A stretch of 64,000 bases of DNA from Ustulina deusta (Eukaryota; Ascomycota; Sordariomycetes; Xylariales; Xylariaceae). Below, piece by piece: positions 61,892 through 64,000 of the stretch (position 1 is its first letter; each line of letters starts with the position of its first letter). The notes below the pieces were generated by a model, which was given only the letters and a program-made list of their open reading frames with translations, had not been told where the DNA came from and ran no database searches. Both the position numbers and the translations under genes were made by a program. The stretch is from assembly GCA_023159155.1 (NCBI GenBank), contig JAJNNX010000082.1, positions 43,135 through 107,134 on the forward strand, read 5' to 3'.

Positions 61892-62068
61892 TGTTATAAA
61901 TAAAAAGTTTCAAGGTCAAGTACAATATATAAAAAGATAAGTTATATATTTAGTAAGGTTAGCTTATAAAACTAAACTTATAAAAAAAAAGGTTTTTATT
62001 AAAGTAAAAGCGGATATAGTACGTATAATATAGCAAATGTGTACTAGTTCTGGTAGGCTAGCATAGCA
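61892..62068 (-). repeat. LTR of Gypsy family 2 (5' LTR in element sense)
   Basis: 177 bp; less mutated than its partner (retains AAGGTCAAG, GCGGATATAG and TGTGTACTAG). Begins TGTTATAAATA and ends GCATAGCA on the plus strand. Confidence 0.85.
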
Positions 62069-64000
62069 AAAAAATTAATTATATTAGCTCTAAATATTAA
62101 TAATATTATATTTAATTATTATAATACTATTTAATTTATTAAACTAGCTATATTAAAGCTTTTTATTAATTATTAGTAAACTATAGAATTATATGATTTT
62201 TATTTTTTTTTAAACTTATAAAAAAGTATTTTAATAAAAAAGTTTTATTTTTTAGTTTAAAAATAAAACCTACCTAGTAGCAAGCTTTTATTAATATATA
62301 AATTTAAAAAATTTTAAATAAGTTTATAAACATTTATATAAATAATATTTTAATTTATTTTAAAACTAAAAAATAGTACTAAACTTATTATAAAAAAATA
62401 ATCTATTGTTTATATTAAACTAAATATTAAAAAAATATTAAAAATTTTTGTTTTAATATATTTATTATTAATTATTTAGAAATAATTATAAAAGCTAAAA
62501 TAAAGATTAGAATTAATTTACTAAAATTTAAATAATTTTAAATTAAAATTTTAATAATTTTAAAAATACTAAATTAATTTAGTTATTTTTTAAGTTTTAT
62601 AATTATATTTATATATTTATTTATTATACTAGTAAAATTACTACTTTTTTAAATTAACTATTAAAAAAAAATAAGCTATTTATAATAGAACTAAAATAAA
62701 AACAAGCTTTTAAATATATAAAACTGCTAGCTTATAAAATATTTTTTTAGTTTTTTTTAAGCCTAGCTAACTAATATAAATAAAAACAATATTTTATACA
62801 ATATAATAAAAAAAGTTATCTAGTAGTAATAAAAAAATATAACTTAAAAACCTATAAAATACTTTTTTTAAAATAATAACGCTAATTAAACAAGCTTACC
62901 TAATTTAAGACTATAAGCTTTAGTAATAATATAAACTTTAAAATATTACTACTTAGAGCTTTTTAGAACTAAATTTTTATAATAATTAATTATTAAGCTT
63001 TATTATATTTTTTAAATAATAGATTTTATTAATATAATAAGTATACTAGGCTGATTTTTTATTAATACTTTAATATTATTTTGTAATATTAACTAGAATA
63101 AAAAAATTATAGTAGCTAATGTTTTATTAAAAAAAATAGCTAAGCTTTTTATAATTAAAACTAAAAAAGCTAAAAAATACAATAATAATATTAGTTCTGC
63201 TAATAAACTATTAGGTTTTATATTAACTATAGACTTTTTATTTAATATTTTTTTAAAAAAACTAACCTAGTAAACCTAATTAAATAAAAAAAACTAGCTA
63301 TAAAAACTAAAAAATAAAAATAAAAAAACTATATATATTTAGGTTATTTTAAATAGAACTATTTTTTTTTGTATAGCTTTAATTTAAAAAGCTTATATAT
63401 TCTTAATTACTATATATTAAAGTTAATATAAAACAATTAAAATATTAAAACAAAAATATTATTAGTTTTATTTAAACGTAATTATAAATAATATATATAT
63501 AATTATTATAACTATAAACAAAATAAAATATTATAAATAGAAAAACTTCTAGCTTTTTTTTATTTATTGCTTATATTAGCTATAGTGAATAATAATATAT
63601 AATAAATAAATAGCAAAAATATATTATTTAATTAATAGAATTATAATTATATATAAATATTTATAAATAAGTTTAGCTGTTTAATTAATTTTACTTAGTA
63701 AAAAAATAAATATTATAGAGTTGCTAGCTGATATAATATTATAGGAGTTTATATAGATTTTTTTAGCATGCTAGATATATAAAATATTAAATAATATAAA
63801 ATTGTTTATTTTTAAATTTATAGTAATAATTAATAGGTTTTATAAGTACTAAGTACTGCTTTAGTAGTACTTATTATTTTTAGACCTAAAAAGTAGTAAA
63901 ATTAATTAATTAAGAACTAGATTAATAATTCTGTTTTATATTAATAAATACTAAAACAATTAAAGCATTTATTTTTTTGTTTTAGATTTTACGTATAATT

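Larger units (their letters stand above)
54543..62068 (-). mobile_element. Nested RIP-degraded Ty3/Gypsy element, family 2 (minus)
   Basis: A 7,526-bp insertion in copy B. LTRs lie at 54543-54721 and 61892-62068 in direct orientation (TG..CA ends, RIP-altered in the left copy). The flanks are AAAAA on the left and A6 on the right. The uninterrupted copy A has exactly A6 at the matching place (49,076-49,081 as T6), which fits a 5-bp target duplication. On the minus strand AAAGAGGGAAAAATAG (54,722-54,738) abuts the 54,721 LTR edge as a polypurine tract, setting minus orientation. Relics in this direction: a reverse-transcriptase segment around 59,046-59,102 (TAFY..YEFLV-like, now YNYYKFLVIF), then an integrase zinc-finger-like segment at about 57,715-57,795 (NNYINSYIIYFRLKAK). 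RT before integrase is the Ty3/Gypsy order. Confidence 0.82.
45640..64000. other. AT-rich, RIP-like isochore without genes
   Basis: Base composition changes within a few tens of bases at about 45,640 from mixed to almost pure A/T. Surviving C residues are mostly followed by T (AGCT, GCT and ACT contexts dominate). CpA and its partner TpG are rare, the footprint expected of repeat-induced point mutation. Every frame is broken by frequent TAA and TAG. Three Ty3/Gypsy-type retroelements can be traced inside (listed separately). The block continues beyond the right edge of the window. Confidence 0.9.
51801..64000 (+). mobile_element. RIP-degraded Ty3/Gypsy element, copy B (plus), interrupted
   Basis: Plus-strand copy of the same family as copy A. 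A 5' LTR at about 51,801-52,030 is followed by an interior from about 52,130. It is interrupted at 54,542 by a nested element, resumes at 62,069 and leaves the window at 64,000. The reverse-transcriptase relic YINNILIYFKT is at 62335-62367, the mirror of the copy A site. Interior total inside the window is about 4.3 kb. Its 3' LTR should lie a little beyond the window. Confidence 0.8.

Noticed and set aside
45640..64000. CRISPR-like or centromeric satellite array
   Set aside because: The repeats are long direct LTRs and one inverted pair, not short regular units; the organism is a eukaryote.
45640..64000. Mitochondrial DNA insertion, suggested by extreme AT content
   Set aside because: No mitochondrial gene or tRNA is recognisable; the RIP context and LTR pairs explain the composition.

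Overview
The window is nuclear DNA of a filamentous ascomycete (Pezizomycotina; the gene set and style fit a sordariomycete, but the species cannot be named from sequence alone). The evidence is short GT..AG introns with CTAAC/CTGAC-type branch sites, a Zn2Cys6 regulator, fungal-type tRNase Z, a class II cAMP phosphodiesterase, a DIP2/CPS1-type adenylate-forming protein, and an 18 kb AT-rich block that looks like DNA mutated by repeat-induced point mutation (RIP).

Layout. Positions 1-45,600 are a gene-sparse but normal-GC segment. It holds: long-form tRNase Z (582-3389, -); a short Zn2Cys6 transcription factor with one 72-nt intron (7459-8607, -); a small hypothetical ORF (13870-14136, -); an F-box-like protein with one intron (15297-16942, +); a GC-rich flavin-reductase-like protein (17641-18537, +); a possible Pol III gene or SINE (25268-25450, -); a low-affinity cAMP phosphodiesterase whose first exon lies 1.08 kb upstream (26122-28734, -); a large conserved protein of unknown function with a Q/P-rich N-terminus (31017-33755, -); the four-exon, 1793-residue CPS1/DIP2 homologue (36015-41670, +); and a four-exon secreted purple acid phosphatase (42580-44448, -) convergent with it. 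Intergenic stretches of 1-7 kb separate them. These carry simple repeats and a dispersed TACCTA/TAGGTA motif, but no further gene I can defend.

Positions ~45,640-64,000 are an AT-rich isochore with no open coding sequence. It resolves into three RIP-degraded Ty3/Gypsy elements. Two copies of one family lie head-to-head as an inverted repeat (arms 47,338-51,807 and 52,130-64,000). A second family is inserted in the right arm at 54,543-62,068, with ~178-bp LTRs, a polypurine tract, and a 5-bp A-run target duplication that can be checked against the uninterrupted left arm. Ghosts of the reverse-transcriptase YxDD motif (now YINN) and of an integrase zinc-finger region can still be read.

The genes do not form a pathway or a cluster. 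They are housekeeping or signalling genes (tRNA 3' processing, cAMP turnover, lipid/acyl metabolism, phosphate scavenging) next to a repeat-rich compartment. I see no defence, toxin or biosynthetic system. The best leads are the reconstructable transposon layers, the conserved unknown protein, the splice-gated Zn2Cys6 gene, the Pol III candidate, and the dispersed intergenic motif.
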